Positions 14,153 to 25,397 of a DNA stretch of 64,000 nucleotides are shown one piece after another. Source of the DNA: Neoechinorhynchus agilis (lineage: Eukaryota; Acanthocephala); contig CM121342.1 of the NCBI GenBank assembly GCA_051530055.1, forward strand, positions 16,306,001 through 16,370,000, given 5' to 3'. How positions within the stretch are numbered: the stretch's first letter is position 1; the number at the start of each line of letters is the position of its first letter. Below the pieces are notes generated by a model, which made no database searches, had not been told where the DNA came from, and saw only the letters and a list, made by a program, of their open reading frames with translations. The position numbers and the translations under genes were made by a program.

Positions 14153-14945
14153 ACACCATGGAAGTAGACTCTATCCCATAAAACAAGACTCAACGGAAAT
14201 AACCCAAAGCCCTAACCCCGGATATTAACACTATAATAAAAATAACAACAATCAGCATCACGCCTCACCTAGAAAAAACCATCCACTTTAAAATAAACCC
14301 AAGCAGAGGGGGGACCCTGGCCATTAAAGACAGCCCCAGAAGGTACACCCTCTCTCTTATGCTAAGCAACAAAAATAAAAACCCAAAATAAACGGCACAG
14401 TACGGATACAACAACCCAGGCTGAAGAAAAATGAATAACACCAACCAAGAAGTGTGCATAATAGAAGAACTGGCCAACATCACCATAAACTCATTAGAGA
14501 AAAATATGCCGAGCAGCCCTACAAAACACCCTACAACTACAAAAAACACTATACCAGCCCTAATTGTTAACCACTTACAAGCTACGATCAGAGGTAGAGT
14601 CTTCTGCAACCCAAACACAAACAGCAAAATAAGCTTATAGTCTAGCTCTAACACAATTAAATACACCCAAACCCTAAAGGGGAATAGCCCCACCTTGACC
14701 AGCAACCCAATAAACCCGACTCAACCCATATTAACACAAACCCCCCACACTATAACACAAGAACCTAGTGTCTGTACAACATAGTAAACCACCAAAGAGC
14801 CGTAACTCATCCCCCAGATTAAAAAGGCTATCACTAAAAAGCAAACCCCTAACTCTATACAAAATCAAACCGTAATCAAAGAATCAGAAATAACACCCAC
14901 AACTAAAGAAAATCCATATAAAACCAAGATAGACAATCTTAACAC
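14145..14945 (-). pseudogene. nad2: nad2, NADH dehydrogenase subunit 2, full-length mitochondrial copy
   Basis: A continuous mitochondrial-code frame of 266 codons runs from GTG at 14,945, immediately after trnS1, to TAG at 14,145-14,147. It shows the nad2 hallmarks: a proton-pumping membrane subunit rich in Leu, Val and Phe, KVGLFPFRVWV in the middle, MVMLASSSIMHTSW, and PPLLGFILKWMVF towards the end. The 8-base overlap with cox1 and the abutting tRNA are normal for compact mitochondrial DNA. I see no frameshift or premature stop, so this is the best preserved gene of the NUMT. Standard-code translation breaks at each TGA tryptophan. Confidence 0.9.
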
Positions 14946-14997
14946 AAGACAAATTGAATTCAATCATTTTGAGTTAGTAGCTCAACCTAAACTGTCC
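14946..14997 (-). tRNA. trnS1: mitochondrial trnS1-like, D-arm-less, anticodon ACT (NUMT copy)
   Basis: Minus-strand fold: acceptor GGACAGT pairs with ATTTGTCT (with wobbles), a short D-replacement loop, a perfect 5-bp anticodon stem TTGAG/CTCAA around loop CTACTAA, then a small T region. The missing D arm and the position directly before nad2 fit serine AGN. The anticodon read from the fold is ACT. Confidence 0.6.
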
Positions 14998-15000
14998 ATC

Positions 15001-15058
15001 AGATAGCACCGGGGGATCAACAATCCCAATAAACCTGAGTAATAGCACCAGGCTAACT
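15001..15058 (-). tRNA. trnN: mitochondrial trnN(GTT) (NUMT copy)
   Basis: Minus-strand fold: acceptor AGTTAGC pairs with GCTATCT apart from one mismatch, D stem CCTG/CAGG, anticodon stem GGGA/TCCC around loop TTGTTGA, which gives anticodon GTT (Asn). The T side is very short, as in many worm mitochondrial tRNAs. Confidence 0.6.
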
Positions 15059-15094
15059 TATAAGCCGAAATTATAAACGATTTTCGACAACTAC

Positions 15095-15152
15095 TATGAC
15101 CACCTATCACATAATAGCAATTTATGTAGTTTAAATAACCTACTTAGTCACA
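15095..15152 (-). tRNA. trnA: mitochondrial trnA(TGC) (NUMT copy)
   Basis: Minus-strand fold: acceptor TGTGACT with GGTCATA, D stem GTAG/CTAC, anticodon stem ATAA/TTAT around ATTGCTA, giving TGC (Ala). It lies directly after the cox3 end. The 36 bases between it and trnN (15,059-15,094) are where trnR would be expected, but I could not fold a convincing tRNA there. Confidence 0.6.
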
Positions 15153-15258
15153 ACCCATACCAATAACACCTCAAAAACACACCCAATCACACCAAGTCTA
15201 CAAAATGTCAGTACCAGACACACCCCTCTAACCAGCCTAGCCCTTGAAGACCCAAACC
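15153..15258 (-). pseudogene. cox3: cox3 C-terminal fragment
   Basis: About 35 codons in the mitochondrial code, including CVWYWHFVDLVWL, the diagnostic C-terminal motif of cytochrome c oxidase subunit 3, followed by a short tail ending at trnA. Everything upstream of this motif is gone, replaced at about 15,260 by SINE sequence. Confidence 0.88.
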
Positions 15259-15262
15259 AATT

Positions 15263-15838
15263 ACATCAGAGAAGTGATATAACCACATAGTCTCTAATGT
15301 CGGTTAAGAGTTTGTACATTCCTTCGAATTCTCAGATACCTCCAGGAGGCGGGACTCATCAGTGAGTTTCTTCCCTTCAGCGGTATTTCGTCCCCGGCTT
15401 TATGGCTAAATAAATAAGCCGGACAAGAAAGGGATTGACTAAAATTGAATGATGATAACAATACCGGCTTGCCAGTAAAACTTAAAAAATAGAACACAGC
15501 GCTCACCCTGAGTCGATAAACTGGCTGAGTTTGACATTTCGTAGTTGTGTCGAGGTGTTCAAGTGGACTAATGTCCGTGATCCCGATTAGGGGTCAAGTG
15601 GTTCGAATCCGTTACCACCAATGACGCACAGCCAAAGGGGACGAAATACCGCTGAAGGGAGGAAACTCACTGATGAGTCCCGCCTCCTGGAGTTATCTGA
15701 GGATCCGGAGTAATGTACAAACTCTTAACCGTGCATTAGAGACTATGTGGTTATATCACTCCTCTGATGTAATTGGTATGGCTTTATGCCTAAATAAATA
15801 AGCCGGACAAGAAAGGGATTGACTAAAATTGAATGATG
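15263..15838. mobile_element. pair of SINE-A copies in inverted arrangement inside the NUMT
   Basis: The right copy (about 15,546-15,838) has a tRNA-like head with A box TGTTCAAGTGG at 15,556-15,566 and B box GGTTCGAATCC at 15,600-15,610, then a body containing the GACGAAATACCGCTGAAGG and GATGAGTCCCGCCTCCTGG segments. The left copy (15,263-15,452) carries the same body on the other strand. Both end in the same 60-base tail (at 15,393-15,452 and 15,777-15,838). The pair separates a 3'-truncated cob from a 5'-truncated cox3, so mitochondrial DNA normally lying between them was lost. Related copies occur at 35.2-35.6 and 61.2-62.1 kb. Confidence 0.8.
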
Positions 15839-15839
15839 A

Positions 15840-16380
15840 CACCAGCAGTTATTGAACCCCACAAAACGCCAGCACCCAATATTCTTGTTACCACTGTCAT
15901 CCCCCAATAAGATATTTGCCCTCAAGGTAACACATAACCCATAAAAGCTACCCCCATAACAACTATCATAATAAACACACCGCTAAGTCAAACTTTCTTT
16001 ATTTTAACCCCCGAATAAATAAGCCATTTAAAAATATGTAAATAAATAAAAGCATTACTGTAGCCCCAAAAGAGTGTAAAAACCGTACAATTCAGCCACA
16101 ATATACCTCTTTTATAATGTACACCACTCTGCTATAACGCCCATCCAAATCCACGTAATAAAACAACCTTAAAGAAAACACCCGAAACTACTTGTACCCC
16201 ATAAACAACACCCAAAATAGAACCAAAATTATAGCTCGCATTCAGGATTGTTGGGGTTGGCACATTTAACAAACTTAACTATCTTAACCACCCATCAAAA
16301 ATCTTAGACCCCCAAAGCCCATATTTAAATAAACTTTTTGATGTAACCAATAAGTATTTGAAATTTAAAATCGAACTCAT
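15840..16380 (-). pseudogene. cob: cob, cytochrome b, 5' half of mitochondrial copy
   Basis: From ATG 16,380 the mitochondrial frame gives a cytochrome b N-terminus: NVPTPT, NASYNFGS, then after a one-base frame change near 16,176 EVYCGW, RFLHSFGAT, YLHIFKWL and the conserved GYVLPWGQMSYWG. One in-frame TAG lies about 33 codons in, before NVPTPT. The gene ends at the SINE boundary near 15,840, about halfway through. Only 52 bases separate it from the nad5 stop, room for at most one tRNA, which I could not fold. Stop plus frameshift mark it as a decayed nuclear copy. Confidence 0.9.
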
Positions 16381-16432
16381 CCAATCTGACATTTGTTTAA
16401 TTGACACCTCTAAGGTCTTAAAACAAATAAAA

Positions 16433-16822
16433 CTAACATAATAAGCCCCCTAACAAATAAACAAAAAACATGACTCACCGGTACCACAACATAATAGCCC
16501 CGTAAAATCCCCTGATAATGAGATTCAAACCCCCAAACATAACTCTCGAATCTAAACCACTAAATACCCGAATAAATGCCCAAACAGCTAAGTCTATAAA
16601 CACGTAGTATAAACCCCCTAATAAATTCAACAAAGAATTCCTATTCACGCCGCCCCCAAACACGGCAACTGCAACCATAAACACTCAAAAGATAATAACT
16701 CTAGCGGGCCTGACAACACCTGACCACACATTTAAAAATCACCCCTCTGCCACCAACCAACCTGCAACAGATAACACAGCCAAAACATACATTGTGCAAT
16801 ACAAACCAGGCACCCCTACTAC
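16433..16822 (-). pseudogene. nad5: nad5 C-terminal segment, left of the SINE and LINE insertions
   Basis: Mitochondrial-code frame reading into the nad5 stop (TAG at 16,433-16,435). If the SINE (16,823-17,121), one copy of its target duplication and the LINE (17,165-21,707) are mentally removed, the frame continues without shift into 21,708-22,060. Residues across the join read VKGAMSVGMG then VVGVPGLYCTMYVLA, a plausible nad5 membrane segment. This proves that the retroposons landed inside an existing nad5. Confidence 0.85.
16783..16822. repeat. 40-bp target-site duplication of SINE-B, left copy (right copy 17,122-17,161)
   Basis: Forty bases starting AAACATACATTGTGCAATAC are repeated without mismatch at 16,783-16,822 and 17,122-17,161, immediately flanking the SINE. 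The sequence is nad5 coding DNA on the minus strand. A perfect long duplication indicates target-primed reverse transcription and a young insertion. Confidence 0.96.
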
Positions 16823-17121
16823 TATCGGCCCAGTGGCCGTGTGGTGTGCGCGTTCATAATGCGCTTGATATGTCGCTGGTTCAACACCACCGGTCGCTGG
16901 GTTCCACGGTTGTGCGAGGCTGCTGGAAGGGGTGGGGTCAGGTTTTGAGATCGCCCATCGGCTCCAAAGGCGGTTGGCCCTGTTCCTTCGAGTGCGGCTA
17001 AGCGCTTCCGTTGTGTGCAAGTTAGCCGAAAGGCTCAAAAAGGAATATAGCCGAAGCTATCAAAGAAGATGTCGCAAGACCAATGAGTGTATGTGACCTT
17101 TGATAATAAATAAAAAAATAC
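16823..17121 (+). mobile_element. SINE-B, tRNA-Met-like head, inserted in nad5
   Basis: A 299-bp GC-rich insert whose first 70 bases resemble a tRNA: A box TGGCCGTGTGG, an anticodon-like hairpin GCGCG-TTCATAA-TGCGC with CAT in the anticodon position, and B box GGTTCAACACC. A unique body follows, with a 3' tail rich in TTTGATAATAAATAAAAAAA. It is flanked by the 40-bp duplication. It is non-coding and depends on a LINE for movement. The tail resembles the TAA tail of the adjacent LINE, a possible helper. Confidence 0.9.
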
Positions 17122-17511
17122 AAACATACATTGTGCAATACAAACCAGGCACCCCTACTACGCCAGCAATCACTTTTTCGTTCAAAACGTACAAAAGCGC
17201 TGTTTCGTGATGCAAAATTGCGCTTCGAATATCAGCAATCAGGTAAACCCTATTTCCGACATGTCTAGATTAAGGTTTGTTCCTACTATCCCCCTCCCCC
17301 CGAGTGATTGTGAAGTTTTGAATGATTGTGCACAAGTTTCCATAGGGGATCAGATGGAACATTCTATCGACGCATCAAGGTTTAAGCGTCCTGTTAGGAA
17401 AGAGGATTTCGTTATCAAAATTCCCAAAGAAGCCATGGGCACTAACTCCCCTCCTATTTCTCGCGTTATTTCTTCGAGAAGTATTTACTGCCGAATGGCC
17501 GTGAGAAACAT

Positions 17512-18504
17512 ATGAATTTTTTGATAAAGAGGTTCTCTGTGACCAAATTCCACATCCTGTTTATTTTTTTCGATGCGGCCGGTAAATACCTCTTTTCTAA
17601 GATGCTAGGGGAGTTAAGCATCCAATCTGTTGACCTATCTCGTAGAGTCACCTTTCTAATGAGGAATCCTCCTCAAGACTTGGATACTACTGATTTTCGC
17701 AAAATTGAGGATGAGTTAGGTATAAAACTGGTCAAATATCTGTTTAGACCCAACGCTAGTTCAGCCTACGCCATCCTATGTTCAGCTACTATCAATGTCG
17801 CCGAGAGTCTAGCTAACTCCGGCAGGGTTTTTTTCTCATATTGGGTCACTTTTGACCGATACAGGGACTCTATCTATGATTATAATTTGACGATATGTCA
17901 GAGGTGTTCGAGATGGGGGCACCACGAATCTGACTGTGTCTTCCCCTCCAGATGCATCTTTTGTGCAGGTCCTCATCACAAATCATCTTGCTCCAATTCT
18001 GATGCTGCTACCTGTGCAAACTGTGGCAAGAATCATCCGGCCTTTGCACGTTCTTGCAAATTCGCGCAAAAATATTTTGACGATTCCATACCATCGAAGC
18101 AGCGAGTATTCCATAATTCTAGTTATAGAGAATTCTATCCACAACATAATCCTTTCTCTTCGGACGGTTTTTCCTCTAAGGAGTCGAAGACTCAACCTTC
18201 CCCTGATGGTCACAAGCCTAAACTTCCCCCCAAACCTCCGGAAAAATCCTTTCTTGATAGTTTAAAATCTTCCATTAATACTTCTCAACTTTATCCCGAT
18301 AAAGAAATTTCATTACTTAAGTACATCCTTACTTTGATCCTTCACAAACTGGAAAATCTTTCTACACCAGACTCTACCTCCGACAATTTTTCTAGATTAT
18401 TTAACTTTAATAACTGGATCGATTGTGAAAATTATAAAAGAGATATTTCCCCATCTTTGCGTAACTTGGAATCTATAGATTCCAAACGTCCTAAATTCAT
18501 TTAA
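17512..18504 (+). CDS. LINE family 1 ORF1, zinc-knuckle RNA-binding protein
   Basis: A 330-residue open frame overlapping by 4 bases a preceding frame (17,207-17,515) that probably belongs to the same N-terminus, implying one frameshift. Three CCHC-type knuckles lie at about residues 128-185 (CQRCSRWGHHESDC, CIFCAGPHHKSSC, CANCGKNHPAFARSC), the arrangement of Gag-like ORF1 proteins of I- and Jockey-type LINEs, which coat the element RNA. A Pro- and Ser-rich C-terminus follows. Its stop overlaps the ORF2 start, a common LINE arrangement. A homologue on the plus strand is at 45.2-45.8 kb. Confidence 0.85.
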   Translation: MNFLIKRFSVTKFHILFIFFDAAGKYLFSKMLGELSIQSVDLSRRVTFLMRNPPQDLDTTDFRKIEDELGIKLVKYLFRPNASSAYAILCSATINVAESLANSGRVFFSYWVTFDRYRDSIYDYNLTICQRCSRWGHHESDCVFPSRCIFCAGPHHKSSCSNSDAATCANCGKNHPAFARSCKFAQKYFDDSIPSKQRVFHNSSYREFYPQHNPFSSDGFSSKESKTQPSPDGHKPKLPPKPPEKSFLDSLKSSINTSQLYPDKEISLLKYILTLILHKLENLSTPDSTSDNFSRLFNFNNWIDCENYKRDISPSLRNLESIDSKRPKFI

Positions 18505-21090
18505 TGACTTGTTCCAATTATAAGGAATGCCCTTTCTCTTTCATCACATATAATGCCTCTAGGGCTTCTAGTCTTCCTAATTTTCTTACTCCTTGTGTAG
18601 TTGATAACTATGTTAACATGCTGTGTTTTCAAGAAACCGGCTTTTCTAAAATGCTTCTCTTCGATAATTATGATTCTCATGTTCTTCTCCCTCGCTCCAC
18701 ATCAACCAATCAGCACATTGGATTTTCTGGAGGACTTCAAACATTTATTCTTAAATCTCACTCTTCTAAAATTTTATTTCAAACTAAAAATATTTCTTTT
18801 GCAATGCAAATTATTTCTTTTAATAATCCCTTATATGGAACCTCATCCCTTTTCTCTCCTACTCTTATCCTTTGCAACTTGTATATTCAACCCAGACACG
18901 TGGGTATATTTACTAAATCTTTTTTGCATATCCTCCGTTACTGGAATCCTGACTTTATCGTAGGCGACTTCAATAGTAATTTTTTAAATGCTTTTAGGCC
19001 CTTTTTTAAGTTTCACAATTTTTTGCTCCCCAAATTTCCTTCTTTTCATAATGTTAAATCTAATAGACATACCTTCTTGGATGGTGCAATTATTAAAAAG
19101 TCAATTCCTATTTTATTTTATCCTGCTTCCCAACTTCAGTCACAGAGATTGTTAGGACATGACCTTATCCTTTTTAAATCTAATGGCATCGCTCTTAAGG
19201 ACACTTTCGTTTTTAATCCTAAAAGCTTTTCAAAATTTAATAATGATCTCCTTTCTTTTATGAACTCTTCCACTTCATCCTCCTTATCTGACTTTAACAA
19301 TGACATTTTATCCCCTGTACATAAAAATTTAATTACTAAGTCTGTGATCAAGCGACCTCCTGTTTGTCATGAAGCCAACATATTTTATAAAAATGCTGTT
19401 ATAGCTGACTTGTATGGTAACGCTCCCCTTAAAAACTTATTTATGAAAAATTTTACACAGCTAAGTTTTATCATCAAGTTTCGTTGGACAAAAAGAAGCT
19501 GATCTCTCTTAAGTCCTTTGGTAAGGACTTTTGGTCCTGTATTTTGAAAAGAAGACCGGTCTGTTGGAAGGCAAAAGCATCTAACTGGATAGGGTCTATA
19601 TCTTATCCTGCAGTAATTGAGTCTATTTTGATGGCACATATTTTTAGTGCATGTTCTTCTCCTCCACTTCCCATCTTTAATAAAAAGTCCTTTTCGTGGA
19701 ATTTTGAAGTTGAAGTTTTTCTGAAGGCCTGTAAATCTAACCCCTCTAAAGCGTATAATATAAATGGCACTTCACCCATAATTTTTAGTTCTATTTCTGA
19801 TAAGGCAAAATCTATCTTTTTTAGTAGATTTCGTTTATCGAAAATTGATTTTAATGATCTACTTAACATAAATATTGTTAAGAAAATTTTTATTCCCAAA
19901 ACGAAAGGACGTATATTTAACGCATCCCACATCAGAGTAATTTCCACACAGAACCCAATCGTCTCTTGCTTAGAAAGAGCGGTGAACGGGAAACTGTATG
20001 ACTTTTTAGTATGTAGAAAGCTAATCCCCGACTTTTTCCATGGCTTCATTAGAGGTAAAGGTGTCACATCGCTTTTATCCTCTCTTAATTCTATGAATGA
20101 AGCTATTAATGTACAAAAACTTCTCATTCAGCTGGATATTAATAAGGCTTTTGATGCCTTGGATCGTGGCTTTCTTTATGAGGCTTTAGTTAATCTTAAA
20201 GTTCCTCTTAATCTTATCTACAAAACCAACTATCTTATGGAATCCAAGTCTTTTTACTATGAGGTGGACCCTTCTCACACTAAATTTTTCTCTAGATATG
20301 GTGTTCCTCAAGGATCTCCACTCTCGCCCACCTTATTTTTAATTGCCCTTATATATATTTTCAAAAATTTAAAGAAATCATCTTCCATATTTCTTTTAGT
20401 TTATGCGGATGATATATTCTTATTTTGTAAAGCTAGAACATCTTCTATTCTAACGAATAATATAGCCAATTTTATGCAATCTTTGTCGTCGGAACTCTTA
20501 GGAAAGCCAATTTAGTTACAAACAATAACAAAACTTTCTTTATTCCACTGACTAAAACTTTGGCTTCGAGGAAGCTTCTAATTAATGAATTATCTTCTAA
20601 TTTCAATTTCCCTAATATCAATTTTAGATCGCATTCCAAGATTTTAGGTGTTGATTTCCCCTGTAAAAATCACAGAATTTTTATAAACTCTTCCTTTAAA
20701 AGTCTTCTGACAAAAACAGATATTTTTATCAAAAGAGCCAAAAGGTTATCAATTTCCCCACCTTTTATTTCCAAAGTGTTAAAAATATATATAGGGGGTT
20801 CAATATGCTTTTTCGCACGAGGCCGGCCCCCAGAAAACAGACTATCATTTTATCTTACTATGCTGAATAAGCTTAGCAGTATTCTTATTAAAAATAATAT
20901 TGATACGGAACCCCTTTTTTCCTTTTTAACAAGAATTTTTTGTCTAAAATTTGGTTTTATTCTTATTGTTATTCTAGCTGTAAATATTTTAATTACAACT
21001 CCTCAATTCTTAGAATCTTTTTCAATAAACCATCTAGTTTTTTACCCATTAATCAAACTAATATACTTAACAGGAATGAGGTAAGTGATT
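18504..21090 (+). pseudogene. LINE family 1 ORF2, APE endonuclease and reverse transcriptase
   Basis: The endonuclease part (18,504-19,502) shows LCFQETGF, VGDFNSNF, HTFLDGAI and GHDLILF, the ordered catalytic motifs of AP-endonuclease-like LINE nucleases. The reverse transcriptase part (19,484-20,515) shows LIQLDINKAFDALDRG, GVPQGSPLSPTLF and the catalytic VYADDIFLF. A third frame (20,560-21,084) holds the post-RT region with FFARGRPPENRL, a motif shared with the other LINEs of the window. Frame changes near 19,500 and 20,516 inactivate it. Confidence 0.88.
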
Positions 21091-21296
21091 ATCTCATGTT
21101 ATTCTCTTTTTTACAGGATCAGGACAAGAAAAGGATTATTATTACTTAAGAATTAAAAGAAGGGTTTTCGAGGCTGCTGTGAGGGGATTTAAGAGATCGT
21201 CCCACAACTCACAGCCATCTTGGGCCCGAGACATATTAGATCAAGCAAGAAAGAGGAATTAAGAGATTGATTGTGTGTATGTCGTATGAGGCGTGA

Positions 21297-22556
<1,260 letters not shown>

Positions 22557-22830
22557 CGCCTAAAATTCAATCCTTAAACATTAAAAAAATACATATACCT
22601 AAAACAAACAAGCCCACTATTATATTAAAAGACCACCCATATTTTTCTATGTCCATATACAACATTGTAAACAACAATACCATACCATAAATTAAAAATA
22701 AAACCCCCACTATGATCGACTCGCCTAGCCTAAACGCAACCTCTATCTCATAAGAAAACCACCACCTGACCATCAACTCTAATCACCCAATCACACCTCA
22801 TAAAAACAACCCTCTAAAAAAACAAAATTA
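22557..22830 (-). pseudogene. nad5: nad5 N-terminal segment
   Basis: Mitochondrial-code frame with WSYE-like start region, LLFTMLYMD and WSFNIMVGLFVLGM, matching the first transmembrane helices of nad5, ending FKDWILGD where the (TAA)n array begins (family GWDGLG site). The exact start codon is not determined; the frame is open upstream to about 22,830. Confidence 0.82.
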
Positions 22831-22859
22831 CCCTTACCACTGATAAGGAGACAAAAATG

Positions 22860-22915
22860 ACTATTCTTAACATACCGATTTACGCCACAAACCACAATTG
22901 TTAATCACCGACACA
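22860..22915 (-). tRNA. trnH: candidate mitochondrial trnH(GTG)
   Basis: Between nad4 and nad5 the minus strand holds ACAA-TTGTGGT-TTGT, an anticodon hairpin with GTG (His) at about 22,887-22,901. Acceptor pairing is not convincing, so the ends are approximate. A trnH between nad4 and nad5 is widespread in animal mitochondria. Confidence 0.45.
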
Positions 22916-24173
22916 CAATCAACAGTAAACCTATTGAAGCCCACACTACCGACCCGACCAAACCAACTATCAACGATACACTCTCTATGGACTTAGAATC
23001 ACACAATGCTCGAGAGACAACCATTAATATAACTTCCACATTCACTACTATAGAAAACATTAATATGAAAATAACAAAAATTAACAATATTTTATTAAAA
23101 TACAACACCCCAAAAACCAAACCCAGCTCGGCCCAAAAAGAGCCCGATAAAGGAAATCTAAAATTCAAGATAAACATTAAAAACACTATAAACATTAAAC
23201 CTGAGCCTCACGCCACTACATTTTTCAGCACAAAAAAACTACGCCTTATATAAATGGCCGACAAATGCCTCACCAGATAAAATAGACCCGTCGACAAAAA
23301 TCTATGGAATAAAATGACTAGCACTCTTAAGATAACCAGCCTGGGTGAAGAAAATATGGACCCCAACACCACAAAAGACATATGCACTACAGAAGAGCAA
23401 GCAACAAGAACCTTAAAATCCCTGGTAAAATACATCTTGCACAAACAAGCCACAAGACCCACTAGCAAGACACCCACAAAACAACTTAAAAACGCCCCCA
23501 AATACTCGATAAACAAAAAAACCCATAACCCCTATCTTAATCAACACCCCGGCTAATAACATTGATCCCGCCACAGGAGACTCCACATGGACCAAAGGCA
23601 ATCACTGATGAAACCCCCACACCGGCACCTTCATAAAAAAGCCTAGTAACACCAAATAAACTAACCAGCTAAAAATTTCTTTACTGAGTACACCACTAAA
23701 ACCCGCATCAACACGAAAACCGTATAACCCTAATAAAAGCAAAAACAGAGGAACAGAAAAAACGACCGTATAAACAACAAAAAATTTTACAGTAAACAAC
23801 CGCTCCTGATAACCAGACCTCCTAATAATAATGTACAACAAACCCAACATAACAGACTCATACCTTAAAAAAACCAAACACACAAACCGATCGTTACAAC
23901 CACCATTAAAACTGAGTAGAAATCCCATGTTTTATAAATAAAAAAAGCTAAAAACAACAACACCATTAAAACAACTCATAATCTAAAAACGCTAAACTCA
24001 ACCCTCTCATAACTAAGCCCCCACCTAACCCCGGATCTTAAAAAACAAACAAACAACAAGCCATAAAACCCTAATTCTTTAACCTGTAAGCCACCTCTAG
24101 AAGAAACCACCACTACAAATAAAATTAACCTAACCAGAGAACTTAAAACCACCAAACACAACCCAACAGACAA
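22905..24173 (-). pseudogene. nad4: nad4, NADH dehydrogenase subunit 4, nearly complete mitochondrial copy
   Basis: About 423 codons in the mitochondrial code. Markers in order: SGYQERLFTVKFFVVYT, KVPVWGFHQW with TGA as Trp at about 23,599, LPLVHVESPVAGSMLLAGV, KVLVACSSVVHMSF, and near the end NFRFPLSGSFWAEL. These are the proton-channel motifs of complex I subunit ND4. Three standard-code frames separated only by TGA and short steps tile the gene. Its 5' end lies close to the NUMT edge (about 24,180-24,220), and nad4L, normally just upstream, is missing. Confidence 0.88.
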
Positions 24174-24240
24174 AGAGTCTTAAACACTTGCAAACAATAA
24201 AAACTTTAAAAAAAGTTAAGATCGTTCACCGCCGTTAACG

Positions 24241-25242
24241 ATGCCACCACCGCCGTCCCCTCGCTTTGCTCGGGGACGGCATGGCCCTCGCTCCGCTCCG
24301 GCCGAAATCGATCAGACGACCAACCCCACATCAATCACCAGTACCGCTTCCTCTACGCAAGGCGACGAAGTACCGACCACCCCGAAGTCACCGCCCAAAG
24401 CCAAGCAATCAGACGATGGATATTGCGACGGATCAGATTCATCTCCCAGCCCTATACCTCCAAGAAGGCTCAGGACGATCTCAGCATCGGATAGGTTTTG
24501 CCGAAATTCCAAATTACGTCACAATGTGTTCAAATCGCCTACAATCGACGCTGCTGACGCATATAATTTGAACGCGCCACTCATCGATCATGATCAACCT
24601 GAGAAGACCAACGCTGCCTGGCTCCCACGCGTCTCTACTGGTTTGTGTCCTGTTTGCGGTAGGTCTTTTAAATTAACCAATCTGGGGGTTTTGTTTGTCC
24701 ATGGTCCCCGGGATCTCCGCTGTAGTGGGTCTGGTTCTCCACCACAATTAACCGAACCTTTCGTGCCTGAGACCCCTCAGATCACCACTGATTCTATTTC
24801 GATACCTGATATTGTGCGGTTTCTGCCCAGGAACGTCCTGAAACGGATTCCAAAGGGCGCACGATATCAGGTCGCCAAAGCATTTACGGGATTGGTCAAC
24901 GATTGCCTGCAAACGAACTGTGTGCCATCATGGACACGGCTCTTCGCTTTCCCGCGCTTAGTCCTCTGCACCAGCGGTGATTCTGGGGTGTCTTTGACAT
25001 CAACAATCAAGGAAAGGTTAGCCTCTTTTGAACAAATATTTAACGATTTTGAAAGGAATCTCCGCGAGGTTCGTAAGGGACGCACGAAGGAAGAGTTTCG
25101 CTGCCGTTTTTCAAAACGATCACTGACTGAGCGTGTCTCTTCGAAGCTTGCGGACGGGTATGTTCGGGGGCTGTTCCATTATTGTCATCCTCCGACAGTT
25201 TCGCAAAAGGAGACAGCGAGACGCTACAAATACTCCGGTTGA
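24241..25242 (+). CDS. LINE family 2, N-terminal open frame
   Basis: A 333-residue frame from ATG 24,241. Residues 1-80 are Pro/Ser-rich and disordered-looking. A C2H2/CxxC-like finger (CPVCGRSFKLTNLGVLFVHG) lies at about 138-157. The C-terminal third (VRFLPRNVLKRIPKGARYQV, then SWTRLFAFPRLVL) matches the region that precedes the RT in this element type. Near the end the reading continues in another frame (SSSDSFAKGDSETLQILRLKH), so one frameshift separates it from the RT. The first codons span two GC-rich hairpins. Confidence 0.7.
   Translation: MPPPPSPRFARGRHGPRSAPAEIDQTTNPTSITSTASSTQGDEVPTTPKSPPKAKQSDDGYCDGSDSSPSPIPPRRLRTISASDRFCRNSKLRHNVFKSPTIDAADAYNLNAPLIDHDQPEKTNAAWLPRVSTGLCPVCGRSFKLTNLGVLFVHGPRDLRCSGSGSPPQLTEPFVPETPQITTDSISIPDIVRFLPRNVLKRIPKGARYQVAKAFTGLVNDCLQTNCVPSWTRLFAFPRLVLCTSGDSGVSLTSTIKERLASFEQIFNDFERNLREVRKGRTKEEFRCRFSKRSLTERVSSKLADGYVRGLFHYCHPPTVSQKETARRYKYSG
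24252..24280. promoter_or_regulatory. perfect 9-bp stem hairpin at the start of LINE family 2 frame
   Basis: GCCGTCCCC at 24,252-24,260 pairs perfectly with GGGGACGGC at 24,272-24,280 across an 11-base loop, four codons into the frame. A weaker GGCC/GGCC palindrome follows at about 24,283-24,303. Possible RNA structure at the 5' end of the element; no function shown. Confidence 0.5.
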
Positions 25243-25397
25243 AGCACATATGTAGTAGCGGAAGTTTTGAAATTCCATCTCCTCCCATACAAGAAAGGAC
25301 GCCCACTCAAATTTCAGAGATAAAAAAGGCCATCTCAACTTTTGCAAATGGTTCGGGTCACGGGCTTGACGGACTAAGGCCTTAGCACCTAAAGGAC

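Noticed and set aside
15059-15094. trnR in the 36-base gap between trnA and trnN
   Set aside because: Expected from gene order, but no anticodon with a preceding T and adequate stems could be folded.
16739-17038. Minus-strand frame of 99 codons running from SINE-B into nad5
   Set aside because: Chimeric frame across a SINE and mitochondrial DNA; the nad5 part is real only in the mitochondrial code.
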